Positions 22,231-34,921 are shown, numbered from the stretch's first letter. The stretch: 64,000 nt of DNA from Cryptomeria japonica (GCF_030272615.1 NC_081412.1:539611835-539675834), one strand, 5' to 3'. Numbers and translations: made by a program. The notes: generated by a model from the sequence alone, not told the origin.

Positions 22231-22369
22231 GATGGGAGTCATTGTGATGGTATTTTAAATTATTACCACTTTAAGAAGTTCTAGAACTTTTAGCTTCCCC
22301 TATTTTTGGTTTTGTTTCTTCTTGGTTTTGTATCTGAAGTGTTGCTACCTGGAGTGCCTAAGTAAGAGA

Positions 22370-23937
22370 ATGGGAGGGGATGATAATAGGCATGAACCCA
22401 CAAACTTTGATAAGTGGTAGAAAAATAGGGAGGTTTGGGAGGAAATATCTGATAGTGTGATGGTTCCCTATTTGGAGAGACTTCATGGTAACTCTCCCCT
22501 TGTTACTAAAATATTTTTCAAAGGTTGGAATAAGCATGTGTTGGTTGTATATGGGGCAGGATTATAGGTTGTCAAAACCCTAGTTGCCATTGTTACTGGT
22601 CTTGATATGAAGGGCAAGAAATTTAATAGAGAGAGGAAGTCGGGTGAGGAGGCCATTGCTACCTTTTTTGACAAGCAAAAGGAATGGCAAAGGGTGACAA
22701 AAATGGCAGATGATGGCTACCATAGGAAAGAACTGAATTCCCTCTAGGCTAATATGGTAGAATTCACCATAGGTATATCACTCTTGATGGAAGATATGCT
22801 AGTACTTTCTCGTATCATTTTACAATCTTAAACCATTTTAGGCATGGTAAAATTATTTCCATCCCCTTCTATTTGGTTTCATCCTTGAAAAATAGCTTAG
22901 CTAAACATGCTGAGAACTAGGATAATCTTGTTCTTCATGAGGATATTGTCATGTTAATCATGGAGTATGCCAAATCCCATGAAGTGAAACCCCCCCAATG
23001 GAAAAAACCCACATTTCTTCTTCTAACCCTGAGGTGCAGTTTTTTTTGACATGAAGTTGACAGAGGATGACAGTGCCACTGACCTGGATTGGCATCATAT
23101 CAAGGATTCAAAAGACCCTGAGTATAGACCAAATAAAGAATGGGATCCTATGGTGACCCCGAGAACTAATAGTAGTAAAAAAACTAACCCTCCAAGGTCG
23201 GTGACAAGCAAATTTAAGTCCATTAGCAGGAAAATGCAAGACCTGGAGACCCCATTAGAAAGAAAACAAAGTTGACCAAGTCAAGTGGGTCTAAAGACAA
23301 GGACCATGAGATTAAGTTAGACATTCCCATCAATGTGGATAATGAGAAATAGGGGACTATGAATAAGGAGGAAGAAGGGGAGAAAAAGAGGGAGAAGAAG
23401 CTAGAAGCCCTGATTTTGGAGGGCACTAGAGGGCAAGAAAAATGTTGGAAGTGGGTGGATAAGAAAATTGGATCTCTAAAAGATGGAGTTAAAGGAATTA
23501 TTCAAACCTTCACGGACTCCACTGGGCCTAGTAAAACTAAGAAAATCATGAGAATGATTCAAAAGATTTCTCAAGATGTTGAAACTATGAAGATATTCCA
23601 TGAGCATAGAATTGATAAGCTGGAGGAGTATGTGTATGAAATCAAAGACAACTTGAATAATCTCGTGGAAATGAACAAGGAGGTGATGAGGAACAACACT
23701 GAAGGTTTGGAGAAAATCAATGCCATGATGGCCGACTATAGAACCAGACCCATAGCCAGTGAACCTCCCTTGGGGGAAAAATGGAAAAAGAATGCTTCAG
23801 AGGGTGGTTAGAGTGTTGTTGGTGGGAAGTCTAGTTCGAGTCCCAGTACTAGAACTAAGAGTCAGAACCAGGAATAGGGTACCTCAAGATTAATCATGGA
23901 GGATCTAGCAAAAATCAATAAGAAGATTTTTTCATAA
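22370..23937 (+). pseudogene. LINE ORF3 (copy 2)
   Basis: About 522 codons from an MGG start at 22370, 140 bp after RNase H, to TAA at 23935-23937, with several stops and shifts. Blocks shared with the minus-strand copy, in the same order: MGG-x8-T-x-FDKW; IFFKGWNKHVL; TGLDMKGKKFNRERK; YITLDGRYASTFSYHFTILN then HFRHGKIISIPFYL (about 22773-22880); LHEDIVMLIMEY. The second half (23359-23811) is Lys/Glu-rich, with heptad-like stretches (HRIDKLEEYVYEIKDNLNNL) suggesting a coiled coil. Two copies conserving the same start and blocks show that this ORF belongs to the LINE lineage. Function unknown. Confidence 0.7.
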
Positions 23938-24399
23938 GAACACTAGTCTGGTGCACTCTCTCAATTGAGTTCTTTTTCCTTTTTTTTTTGGTCTTTTCAT
24001 CTTGTTATTTAGCATTTGGTCTGTGTGGGATTTCCCCCTATTTTTCTTTTGTTAAATGTCTTTTTGGCTATTGGCCTTGGCCTATAAAACTTTGGGTTTC
24101 AGGTCCTTGTAAAACCTGTTTATCTCTACCAAAAACATCTTTCATTTTATTCTTTAAATTTTCTATTTATTTTGTTTATTTATGATGGTGTTGGAGACAA
24201 GAGTGGTATTAATGGTCTTTACAATGGTGTCTGAAATGTATTAGGCTTGTAATGTTAGAGGTGAGTAACTATCTAAACCATAAAATTATCTTTTCTAAAA
24301 ATGTTATTTTTCAAGGAGTTTGGAGCTTACTCAAAAGAAGAACAACCAAAGGAAAATAAAAATACAATACACATTGAAATAAAGATTGAGAAATAGGAT

Positions 24400-25302
24400 G
24401 ATATATGGAAGAATGGTTAGATGGATGATAGTATGGAGAAGATGAAAAGAATTAATATAGTTTATATGATGTGCAAGATGAGCATATAGAGGAAGATGAA
24501 TAGGAAGAGACTATTACTCCTACCTTGAGAAGGTCCACAAGGCAAAAACAAAATTGACAGGTATAGAGCACTAGATATATATTGCGTATTTTCTTTATTG
24601 AGTAATGATTATGAACCTATATCCTACATTGAGGCTCTCTTTTTTGACAAAAGCAAATCTTGGATGTGGGCAATGCAAGATGAGATGATGGCCTTGGAAA
24701 GTTGTGACATCTTGTATCATGTATGTTTACCCAACATAAGGAAGCCCATTGGATGCAATTGGGTAATTTAAAAATAAGTTTGGAGTGGATTGTTGGTTAG
24801 AGTAGTACAAGGCTAGATTGGTTTCCAAGGGCTACTCCCAAAGAGAGGTATTTGATTTTGGTGAAATGTTCTCTCTTACAAAATTGACTTGCCTATTTTC
24901 TATTATTGTTTCTTGTGATTTTTAGATAGAGAAAATGGATACTAAAGTTATTTTCTTTCACGGGGATCTTGAGAAGAAGGTCTATATGGAATAGCCTGAC
25001 AATTTTACTGTGAAAGGGTAAGAACAATTGGTTTACATGTTAAAGAAATATTTTTATGGTTTGAAATAATCACCTAGGATGTCATACCAAAAGTTTTACA
25101 TGCAAGAATTGATGTTTATAAAATGTATTCTTTGGATGGAAATCAATAGAGATTGGACTCACAAAAAATATTGGTTAATATAGAAAAAGTATGCTGGTAC
25201 TATTTTATAAAGAGTTAATAGGTATGAATGTAAGTCGTTTTGTATTCCATTTCCAATTGGAATGAATTTGAGTTTAGATGTTTTTATGAGTTATGATTAT
25301 TT

Positions 25303-25343
<41 letters not shown>

Positions 25344-26046
25344 CTTTGGGAGTTTAAGGTATGCAATGATTTGTGCTAGACTAGATTTAGCCCAAGTAAA
25401 GGGAGTTCTTAGTAAGTTTATGTCTAATCCTAGTAAAGAGAATTGAACTTTAGTTAAATAAGTGTTTAGATACTTACAAGGCAATTTTTGTTACTACTTG
25501 ATTTATCATAATGCTGATGATTTAGCTAATTCATTGGACATACAAGGATATACAGATGTAGATTGGACATGAATTGGATAGTACAAGGTTCAATTATAAT
25601 ATGTTATTACTTTGTTTAGAGGAGAAGTAAGTTGGATGAGAAAATGGAAGCCCACAATCATGTTGTCAACTATTAAACTAGAGTATATGGCTGTTATACA
25701 TGTCTCTAAGGATGTGGTGTAGTTACAAAGACTTGGTGTTACTATTGGTTTTGATTTTAGGGTAGTGAGGATCAAATGTGATAATCAAAATGCTATATAT
25801 CTAGCCAAGAAACCCATGTATCAGACTTGTCCTAGGCATGTCTTAATGTGACAGATGATTGAGAATAGTAAGGTCTTTGATTGAGCAATTTGACACTTTG
25901 GATAATGTTTCATATGATCTTTTGAAGCCAGTGACCATGAAAAAAGCTCTCTTGATAGAAGATGGTCATGGGCCTTAATTACTATAATTGATTTTATTTT
26001 TGTATGTATTGATTATAATTTCATTGTATAATTTAAAGTGGGAGAA
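24400..26046 (+). mobile_element. Ty1/copia fossil: RT and RNase H remnant
   Basis: Recognisable pieces are TPTLRRSTRQKQ (about 24515), WMWAMQDEMMALESCDILY (24660-24720), an RT region to about 25090, and RNase H-like words towards 25780. A polypurine-like AAAGTGGGAGAA leads into the LTR. Very heavily decayed, with well over fifteen breaks, and carrying a TA microsatellite at 25308-25337. Older than the copia fossil at 8.5-20.6 kb judging by decay (inference). Confidence 0.75.
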
Positions 26047-26741
26047 TGTTAGGATAAAGTTACAGTAACCTTGAAACCCTATGCCATTCACATGTCTACA
26101 TGTTTCTTAGAAAATATTTCCTTTGACATGTGAGAAAAATATTGAATATTTGTACTTTATGGTTAATTATAATTTTATTTTCAAGAGATGAACATGAAGA
26201 GGAAATAAAGATAAATTTAAATAGATAAAATAAACTCTTCTCCATTTCCATATTGAGATATAAAGTACTATTTTTTACGCGTGCATGTTTGGGAAAAGAA
26301 AAGGTGTCCATTTGTAAATTTGAATAGTCATTGAGAGTTTTAGATCACTCAGAATGCCTAAAGTCTAAATAGCTTTAGGTTTGGTCCTCAAGGGGAAGTC
26401 AATTAATTAGTTTAATTATTTTATTATGTGTATGGGCTATTCATTCTCCAAGGTATTGGTTTTTAAAAGTGGTTTTGGCTCTGTAGTTTTGGAGAATAGT
26501 AATGATTTTTCTATCGCATTTGGCTATAAATTGGAGTGAAGGTATAGTTATACTATCATACTTTCTTTAATGTTTTTAAGAAGTCTAGGGGATAGCTGGA
26601 TAAGTGAAGTAAAGTATATTGTTGTTGTAGTCTCTCTTTTGAAGATTAATAATATACTTACCCTTGTTGTATAATTGAGTTTTATCATGTAAGGATTTCT
26701 CCAAATAAATTTTCTATCTCTTTTGTTATGGTAATTTCACA
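26047..26741 (+). repeat. 3' LTR of the preceding copia fossil
   Basis: Starts TGTTAGGATAAAG right after the polypurine tract. The likely end is ...GTAATTTCACA at 26741 (about 695 bp). The right edge is an estimate because no second LTR is available for comparison. Confidence 0.55.
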
Positions 26742-27099
26742 TTTATGCAAAATAGTGCAATCATATTTATTTAATTTTCATTTTCCTAATTGGTAATATT
26801 TTTAAGGTAATTTTGGGAAAATAAAATATTAGTAAGGTTTCTCAAGGTTCAAAGGAATTTTGAGAACTTGATCAATGCTGACAATATTATGGAAAAATTA
26901 GAATTCTCTTCTTTAATAAACTGACACACATTCATGAAGGGAACAAAAAAAACCATGGGAACACATCTTCATCATCAATGGGCACTCTAATTAAAATAAT
27001 AGAAGAGGTTTCCACCATGATATCTGATGACTCATTTTCTATGAACTCAACATGTCTCTTAATCATAATCTACTCAATGGCATGGTTAGATAATCTATA

Positions 27100-29700
27100 T
27101 GCTTTAAATTGTTTTGTGAACAAACTAGAATACTAAGAGGGTGGGCGCTGAATCAATATTCCCAAAAATAAAACATTCTTTGATAATCTAAAACTTATCA
27201 TAGATATTTTTAGCATGAAGTGAACTGCACAATGAGATAAAAAGAATAACATACACATCCATAAGAGATACACCAAATTTTTATACGTGGCAAACCAAAA
27301 TGGGAAAAACCATGGAAAGGGTATCTCTCAAGATAATCTAACTAGTTATATGGACTTACAGAAGGAGGCTCATTGCCAGAGTGCTTATTGCGTGGAGGGC
27401 TCAGTACCCAAATTACAATGACTGATTGTTGAAAAGGTTCACTGCCAAAAAGGAAATGAGCTAAGAAATTTGTATCTACATATTCATGGTATCAATTGCA
27501 ATTAATCTTTAGACAACACACCAATTGTTTGCAGTAGATCCGGTTAAGAAACTCAACAAAACACTCTAAAATTTGCCTACTCTAAAGCACTACTGTGTAA
27601 GATCAACTTCTCTATTTTTTTGCTTACCACCTTTCTCTTCACTTACTTAATCACAAAAACTTCACCCAAATTGTATCATACAACTCCTCACATACCTCTC
27701 ATACCTCTTACCCATCTACCTCAAGTCTAATATGATCGTGCATATATATGAGTATAACAATAAGAATATTAATCAAGTTTTCCTTGACAATATTTTTCTA
27801 AATAATATTCTCAACAATCAAATCACACGCTACAATCATCAGAGCTAAACATTAACATAATCTCTCAAAATTGGCCTTGCCTGGAATAAGCATATCCTTG
27901 AAATTCCATAATATCATGCTACCAGAGCACCACTATCATGATCCAACTTAGCATTATGAGGTTAAAGAAATGAAAAAATAATCATCAACAACTTATCATT
28001 AGAAATCAAGAAGCCAAAGGAAACTGGAGCATGAAGATCTGCTTAATACTACATAACCAAATATACTTTTGGAGCACAACTTCCAAAACACAAAAATCAT
28101 GAATACTATAAGCTAAATTGATAACAATAGTCACACCAAAAAATGTACTACCATATCTGCATCAAGACCAAAAATGCAAAGGATTGCATCATTGCATGAA
28201 AGACTTGAGCACAAAAATTGATTGCCACAACCAACACCAAATCTTTCCTATCAAGATAAAAGTATCCTCATACTAACAAATGATATTTTTGGAGCAATAA
28301 ACATGTCTACAACATATCAACAACTAAAATTTTCTATATGCAACATACATACATATCTCCCACTATTTTGCAACACATCATACATACTTATCTTCCACTA
28401 CTTTACAACACATCATACATATCTATCTTCCACTGCTTTAAAAAATATCCAGAGAAACCCAGATCACCAAGTTTTAAATCAATGACAAGTAATGACAAGT
28501 ATTACTAACACTATTTACTACAACCTATGTAGATAACTTTTTCACCTTTTCATTAAAATTTTGTCTCTTTTCCTTTTTCACAAATGCATACATCATACAC
28601 CTAAACACTCTCAAGTTCTCTATGGTCCATTTACACTATGTCCATGCCTCTTATAGAATCTTATGATAGACAACCTTTATGGGTTTTCATTTATCAAATA
28701 CACTATTGTTGAAAGAATCTCATCTCAATATTCTTTTAAGAGCCCCTTGGATTTTAGCATCATTCATTTCATCTCCACAATGGTCCTATTATTCATCTCA
28801 ACCACTTTATTTAGGGTATAGATGGTTGTTAACTCCTTTATGTAATGATTTATATAGAAATTCTAAAATTTATTAGAGGTATACTCTCCCCCTTTATCTA
28901 ACCTTAGGAGATTTTTAAAACACTTTTCTTCTCAACCTAAGCCTTAAAAATCTCAAAATTATCAAAATATTTGAACTTGTGCTTCATGAAGTAGACCCAT
29001 GTCTTGCAATTGTAGTCATAATTAAAGACCATAAAATATTTACTCTTTCCTATTGTCAAGGTTTGTATATGGCCATATAGATTTATATTCACTATCTCCT
29101 ATAATATTCTTACCCTTCTATAACTCCCAAAATAAAAGGGATACCTATGTTGCTTGGCATAAATGCAAGCTTCACGTCCACCACTAGACTTTACTATGGT
29201 TAGTAAACAAAATGCAAGCTTCATGTCCACCACTAGACTTTACTATGGTCGATAAACCACTAACCATATCTTTGTTGGACAAAGGGCTCACTAAAAAATA
29301 TCCTAAATGTCCATCCTTTAGATGTCAAAGTTTAGATGTATCTTGAATAACAGTATTAAAGTATGATTGTTGATGTACATTTCTATATATTTCTCATGCT
29401 CTGAAGATGTAGCTACAAAATAGGTTGGTAAAATATTTCATATCGTCAATGAAAACAACCAATCCTTTATCATTGAGATTACTAGTACCATGTTATTTGT
29501 CCCATTCTTATCAATGATGACAAGATCTCTTTTCTCCATAATTAATATGCATCCTCTTTGGACCAACACTCAAGAGGTTATTCTTTATCCCTAAGATGAA
29601 ATGGACATTTTCTATCTCCTTTTCATCATTATGATTGTGTTGATCATAGAATACCATTTAAAATAAAATGGCATGTATATATGTTGCATTATTAAGCCCT
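27100..29700 (-). mobile_element. Ty1/copia fossil on the minus strand, integrase and LTR-like parts
   Basis: Minus-strand translation between about 29150 and 28600 gives integrase-like words: YFMVFNYDYNCKTWVYFMKH, then KFKYFDNFEIFKA and NNRTIVEM. At 27.1-27.9 kb the minus strand carries an LTR-like sequence ending GATTCAGCGCCCACCCTCTT, close to the LTR-end motif of the other copia elements here. No RT is seen between integrase and LTR, so the element is internally deleted as well as broken many times. Short tandem duplications lie at 28350-28440 and 29166-29268. Confidence 0.6.
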
Positions 29701-31110
29701 AAAGAGAGACATTTCATGAAATTTGATAATATTTTGTTTTTCATTAACTATCAACTCATTTTTGATAGTTAAAGGCAAACCATTTTTTATTGAAAATACT
29801 TTTTTTTTTAGCCAAAAAAGAAAAAGAGATCACATTTTAATTTTTAATCCTAATATAATATCTCTATTGAAAAATATCCTACCGACATTTTCTAAGAAAT
29901 ATGTAAGCTCTTGTTTGAAAAGGATTCAGAAGGTCCTATTTAATATTATTACCTTTTTAAGAAATTTAATTAGAATTGAGAGTTCATTTACATGAAAAAA
30001 TTATTTATATATTATTCATGACACAAATTAATTATTCACAATTCAACAAAAAAATTATATTAATGTCATAATTTCTATGAAAATAAGAACTTATTTTAGA
30101 TTTAAGATTTAGGATTGACAATAGGTTTTGAATAAATCATTTGAATTAAATAATGGTTAAAGCTATGAGATTCCACAATCCATTTTGTATACTAGTTTAT
30201 TTTTCTCGATTCGAATCCAGAAAAATAAACTAGTATTTAAATAATAGTGTTTAATTTTAAATTTAATAGAGATAATTTTGTGTTAGGTGTTAAGATTTGA
30301 TTTGTTAAATTATTCAAAAAGATATATGCTGATTTAATATTTTCTTAATTATAATTTTTTATCAAAGTTTTGTGTACAATTATTATTTTTAGCATATTTA
30401 TGGATGTGAACCTATATATGTATAGTTAAATTATTTTGTGGAGATGTATAGCCTTCTCACCTCAATATATCTTCAATCTACATCTAAACGATGATATATG
30501 CATTAAAGATGATTTTCTCTGATTGAAACTCTATTACTAAGGCACCTAGAAAAAATAATAAATGTGACATGGAAGCAAGAGTTACAATCTCTAGATGATT
30601 TTAAATCAATTAGAATTTATTCTTATTCTTAAATATAACACCTTAGTATACAAGCAATACATCAAATTTAAATTTAAATTTTGCTAGTTTAAGCTTTAAA
30701 AGTTTAATTCTATGACTATATATTTGGCCTAGTAAAAGGAAGAATAGAATGAGAAACAAAATTAGTAATAATAGAATGAATTAGTTTTTGAAGATAAATG
30801 CAAATATAATGAGGTTAAGTTTATGTTAATCAACTTCTACACTAAAATATGTTACTTATACATTGATTATTACATGAAAAATAATGTCATAATACGAAAA
30901 CCAACAATTAATGGAAAGAATGAAGCTATACAACGAAAAAGACAGAACCGTCTTTTAACATTTGACATCGTCCGTGGATTGGAAGGCAAAAAAAAAAAAC
31001 CAATGTTATTTTGCTTTATTAAATGTAGAAACATATTTTAGAAACACAAGCAGAGATAATTCTGCCATACAGACATATTTTGGACAGCATTTACAAACAT
31101 ATTTCTACCA
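29701..31110. other. AT-rich intergenic DNA with one perfect stem-loop
   Basis: No gene seen. At 30191-30234 ACTAGTTTATTTTTC and its exact reverse complement flank a 14-base loop containing GATTCGAATCC, which resembles a tRNA T-arm/B-box. No A-box, acceptor stem or cloverleaf accompanies it. Confidence 0.6.
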
Positions 31111-31180
31111 CACAGACAATAAATAAAGAGAACATTTGGTCACCTCTGCCAAACAGGCAATAAATAAAGAGAACATTTGG

Positions 31181-34100
31181 TCATCTCTGATTAGAAGGCA
31201 TGGACTCCTTGTCCTTTAGGTGATCCGGAAGCCAAATAGTTAACCCCCGATTTCTTCGTCTCAGAGCAGAAATAGGACATTCTTTCAAACTGTGACACTG
31301 CCTTAAATCTAACTGTGTTAAACATGGAAGTTCCCCAATGTTAGAAGGCAGTTCTTCTAGCTTGAAGCAAACCGATAAATTGAAATCTTGTAATGACCTA
31401 AGTTCTCCCACCTTCGACGGCAAAGTTTTCAATTTCATGCAACAACTTAAATCTAATTGTGTTAAAGAAGAAAGCTGCCCAAAGCTAACAGGCAATTCCT
31501 TCAGTTCCGGACAGGTACACTTCAGCTCTGCTAATGAGCTAAGTTCCCCAAAGCTACAAGGCAATTCTTTAAGATCGTCTGACCGCAGGCTCAACCTCTT
31601 TAACTGACATAGTTGCCCAAAGCTAGAAGGCAAGGCTTCCAATTTCCAGCAGCTTTCTAAATTTAAAATCTGCAAAGAGCTTAATTTTCCAAAGCTTGAT
31701 GGAAGTTCCTTTAACTTAACACACTCTGCTAGATTCAAATGTTTTAGAGAACTCAGGTCTCCAAAACTTGAGGGCAATTCTTCCAGTTCCTTACAACTTG
31801 TTAAGATCAAGTCTTCTAACCAACTTAATTGACCAAAGGAGTTTGGCAGATTCTTCAAAGAATTGCCACCACAGATGCTCAATTTACGTAATGAACGCAG
31901 TTCACATACCTGTTCAGACAGCTCCTGCATTTTATCCCATTCATCTAATATCAAAACCTTGAGGCCAGTTAAATGATCCAGCTTTTCGGGTAACTTCTGG
32001 AGACTTTTCAATTCTTTTAAATCCAATTCTTCTAAGGAAGAATTTTTTACTACGTTGGCAGGCTTGGACTCCTCCAAATTTGCAGTTTCCTGAGATTGTG
32101 CGGTAGCTTTCATCAGCCGTAGCTTCTTGGGTAACTGCATCCATATTGTGATTTAATTGTTAGGAAATTGTTTGCAAATCTAAAGAAACAATTAAACATA
32201 AAAAATAAAAAAATAATGAAATGAGGAAGAACTTGCCCGATACAGAGTCACACCATCCTTAAAGACAGGGCCATGGAACACAGCCAGTCGTTCAAGAGAT
32301 TCCAAATTCACTGGCCATAGGCCAGAGATGTCGCCATCTAATCGGAGAAATCTCAGTTCTTTAAATTTGGGTGTCTTTTGGCCTGATCGTGATACATTTA
32401 TTTTGTTCCCCAAAGCCAGAACTCTCAACGATTTTTTCATTGAAAGAATGTGATTTTCATCAATTTCATACGCAGCCTCAGTCTCCTCCCTGCTAAACCA
32501 AACTCCTTTGATTTGATCGAGCCCCTGCTAAAACATGATATATTTCATTAATACTACTCATTACATTTCTAGCCTATCTTAATACACATATACAAAGACA
32601 TACCTTATTCTCGACAACAACATCGACCCAGGATTGCATATCTGTAATTCTACTGGATTCAGACATACTCAGCCCTTTTGCTCGGATGATATCATGAACG
32701 ATCACATTGCCTTTGACGGACGTCTTGAACAAAGCCGCCTCTTCCAGATGTGTGACCTCCTCGGCTCCAACAATGCACTCCACATCGCGGCGGCTCCAGC
32801 TAACAAAGAAGCAGCAAATATCCAAAAATGCTTCTTGTGTAGACGCTTCCAGCCCACCATACACAGAATGGACAAGACGTTGGCTCAGGTTTTCTTCGAC
32901 GACGTCCTTTCCACTCTCCAAGGCTTCAAATATTTGCGTACATCTATCTACCTTGTAGTTCTGCTTACGCAAACGAGCACCAACAATTTCCAATACTAAG
33001 GGAATTCCAGCACAGATCTTCAGGATTTTTTGTGTGTCGTCTCCGGTAATATTGTGATTGGAATCTCTGAACAAAATTTTGACGGCGTCTTGGTCGTGTA
33101 GAGTACCCACACTATGCTCACGACGTACAAGCCCGGGTTCTTTGAGCATATCCGTCACACCCAAATTTCGAGTTGTGAGAACAATTCTGCTCCGCTTTGG
33201 AAGGCCTGTCAAGCGTTTTGGGAAAAGCTCTTGCAAGTCCTCTGCGCGGAGAGCGTTGTCAATAAACAGAAATACTGGCTTATTTTTTTGTGCTTGGAAG
33301 GCACTGGAGAGATGATCCCGACCCTCTGCACTATTTCTCAATGTGACATTCCTGTCATAAGTGTATGCTGGGAAGGCGTCTTTCAATATTTGCTGCTGCA
33401 TACATTTTATGTCGTTCCTGGATGGGTCTTCTTGAATTTGAACAGCCGAATAGTTGTAATCAGTGAGATCTAAGTCCGCAATAACAGCAGTGGCGAGAGT
33501 GGTCTTTCCTATGCCCCCAAATCCATAAATAACTACAGCCAGTGGTGACTTTTCTGTTTCCAAGTCCAGCAACCTTACCACTCTTTTTTTCTGGTCTTGG
33601 ATGCCAACTGCCAATGAGAGCACAGATGAATATTATTCTAACAGCAACAAATGTAAATACTGATGCGAACATGACATGTAAATTTAGTTAAAATTTTCAG
33701 AAAAAGAGGGTTTATAAATATTTACCAGCATAATCTGGATAAATAGGGTTCCATGCAGGGAACTCAACTGGCTGGCTATGACGTATTTCTATTGCTACTC
33801 TCAATGTAAGATCCCGATACAGTTGATCTATTTTCTGTTGTAGAGCGTTCAAGCTTTTGGAGTCAACGTAAGCCTTCAAAAACCTGCAATACCAGTAATC
33901 TCCATCAGAACAACCATGCATGTGTAATGATAACATTAGGAATTCACATTAAATTCAAATTTTTAAGCATTTTTAACATTTTACCCAAAAAGTGTTTTAG
34001 ACTTTAATTGAGAAGCGCACATCATGGATCCTTGAACAATCAAAACAGTCGCTTCATTCAATATCTTATATTCTTGTGGCATATCATACTTCAACTTTCT

Positions 34101-34858
34101 TATATGCCCAGCAAGCTTACTCATTTGTTTTAAGAGTTCTATGCAATCACTGCGGTTTTCAGAGATTTGACCCATTTGGTCTACCAAGAAAGCTAAGACC
34201 GATAGCCCTCCAACTACCCAATGCACCTTCCCCACACTTTCCAATATTTGTGCAACAGCTCGTCTGTTTCCTTCGTCTTCCTGTAAATACAACTACCGTT
34301 AATTCCAACTCCACGTATATGGTTTCAACATGCTGCTAACTAATCTTTAAGTCTGGAAAAGAATTAAAATCACCTTCTCCAGCTGAATATGCTTATTCAG
34401 AAATTCGAGGAATACAGACCCACTTTGGAGAAAGGAGGCCCATACTGATTTCGCTCTATCCTTGAGTGTATCCGAATAGGTTTCTGAGCTAGTGCTTCTC
34501 TGTAACGTCTTTTCTTGTTTTGACTGCATTTACAAATACGATAATGAGAAACACCAAAAGAAATGAACATTTCTTATGATTAGGGTTGAAGCTAACTCGT
34601 TAGCCTACTAACCCTGTTTAGAAGAGACTGCAAGAGCTCGTCGATGAGATCTATCAAATAGTCAACGTCGCCTGCGTTGTTGATCTTTCGAAAAAGGTCT
34701 TGACAGTTTTCCAACGTGGGGGTGGGAGGAGGAGGCGGGGGCGGTGGCGAAGCAGGGGGCCGAGGCGCAGGCGGGGGAGGGAGCTGAGACGGAGGGGGCT
34801 GAGACGAAGGCGGGGGCGGAGCCTTAGTTTCCTTGGGCTTGGACTCCCAGCAGCCCAT
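31181..34858 (-). CDS. NLR immune receptor NLR-A (acylation-type N-terminus, helical domain, NB-ARC, LRR)
   Basis: Seven exons, all splice sites read by eye: 34858-34613, 34523-34374, 34280-33985, 33883-33726, 33607-32604, 32524-32237, 32134-31181, giving 1031 aa. The phases are 0,0,2,1,0,0 and no stop interrupts. Residues 1-7 are MGCWESK, a textbook N-myristoylation site with an adjacent palmitoylatable Cys. Residues 15-48 are Pro-rich. Residues about 50-280 are helical (VVGGLSVLAFLVDQMGQISE). NB-ARC: P-loop GFGGIGKTT 312-320, FLFIDN 396-401, RIVLTTR 424-430, GIPLVL 484-489, FLDICCFF 544-551, VHD 587-589. About eleven LRRs fill the last exon. Start chosen because NLR-B shares it and a TATA-like box lies 64 bp upstream. 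Predicted role: membrane-tethered intracellular immune sensor or helper. No TIR domain. Confidence 0.9.
32135..32236 (-). other. GC-AG intron 6 of NLR-A
   Basis: The donor reads CGG|GCAAGT and the acceptor GGATGCAG|TTACCC. Using it joins TATCGG (Tyr-Arg) in frame to LPKKLRLMKA of the LRR exon. The same GC donor in the same place occurs in NLR-B. Confidence 0.75.
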
Positions 34859-34921
34859 GGTAGGCAAAAGCAAGCGAGATGAGATAAAATGTTTCGCAAG
34901 TTTGGACAGCGAGCATTGAAT

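Larger units (their letters stand above)
21241..24180 (+). mobile_element. 5'-truncated LINE (copy 2) with RNase H and ORF3
   Basis: Homology starts inside the zf-RVT domain at the end of reverse transcriptase and runs through RNase H and ORF3. The 3' UTR contains GGGTTTCAGGTCCTTGTAAA then ACCTGTTT (about 24090-24125), similar to the tail of the minus-strand LINE at 9-17 kb. No poly-A or target duplication was identified, so the right edge is approximate. Truncation from the 5' side is the normal result of incomplete target-primed reverse transcription. Confidence 0.8.

Noticed and set aside
30191-30234. A tRNA gene
   Set aside because: Only a T-arm-like word is present; no acceptor stem, D-arm or anticodon arm can be drawn.
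31181-34858. TIR-NLR classification suggested by FLDICCFF in the NB-ARC
   Set aside because: No TIR domain precedes the NB-ARC; the N-terminal exons are proline-rich and helical. Only the NB-ARC has a TNL-like flavour.
34654-34899. Arg/Pro-rich open frames on both strands over NLR-A exon 1
   Set aside because: They are shadows of the GC-rich proline codons of exon 1. The MGCWESK frame alone continues through spliced exons.
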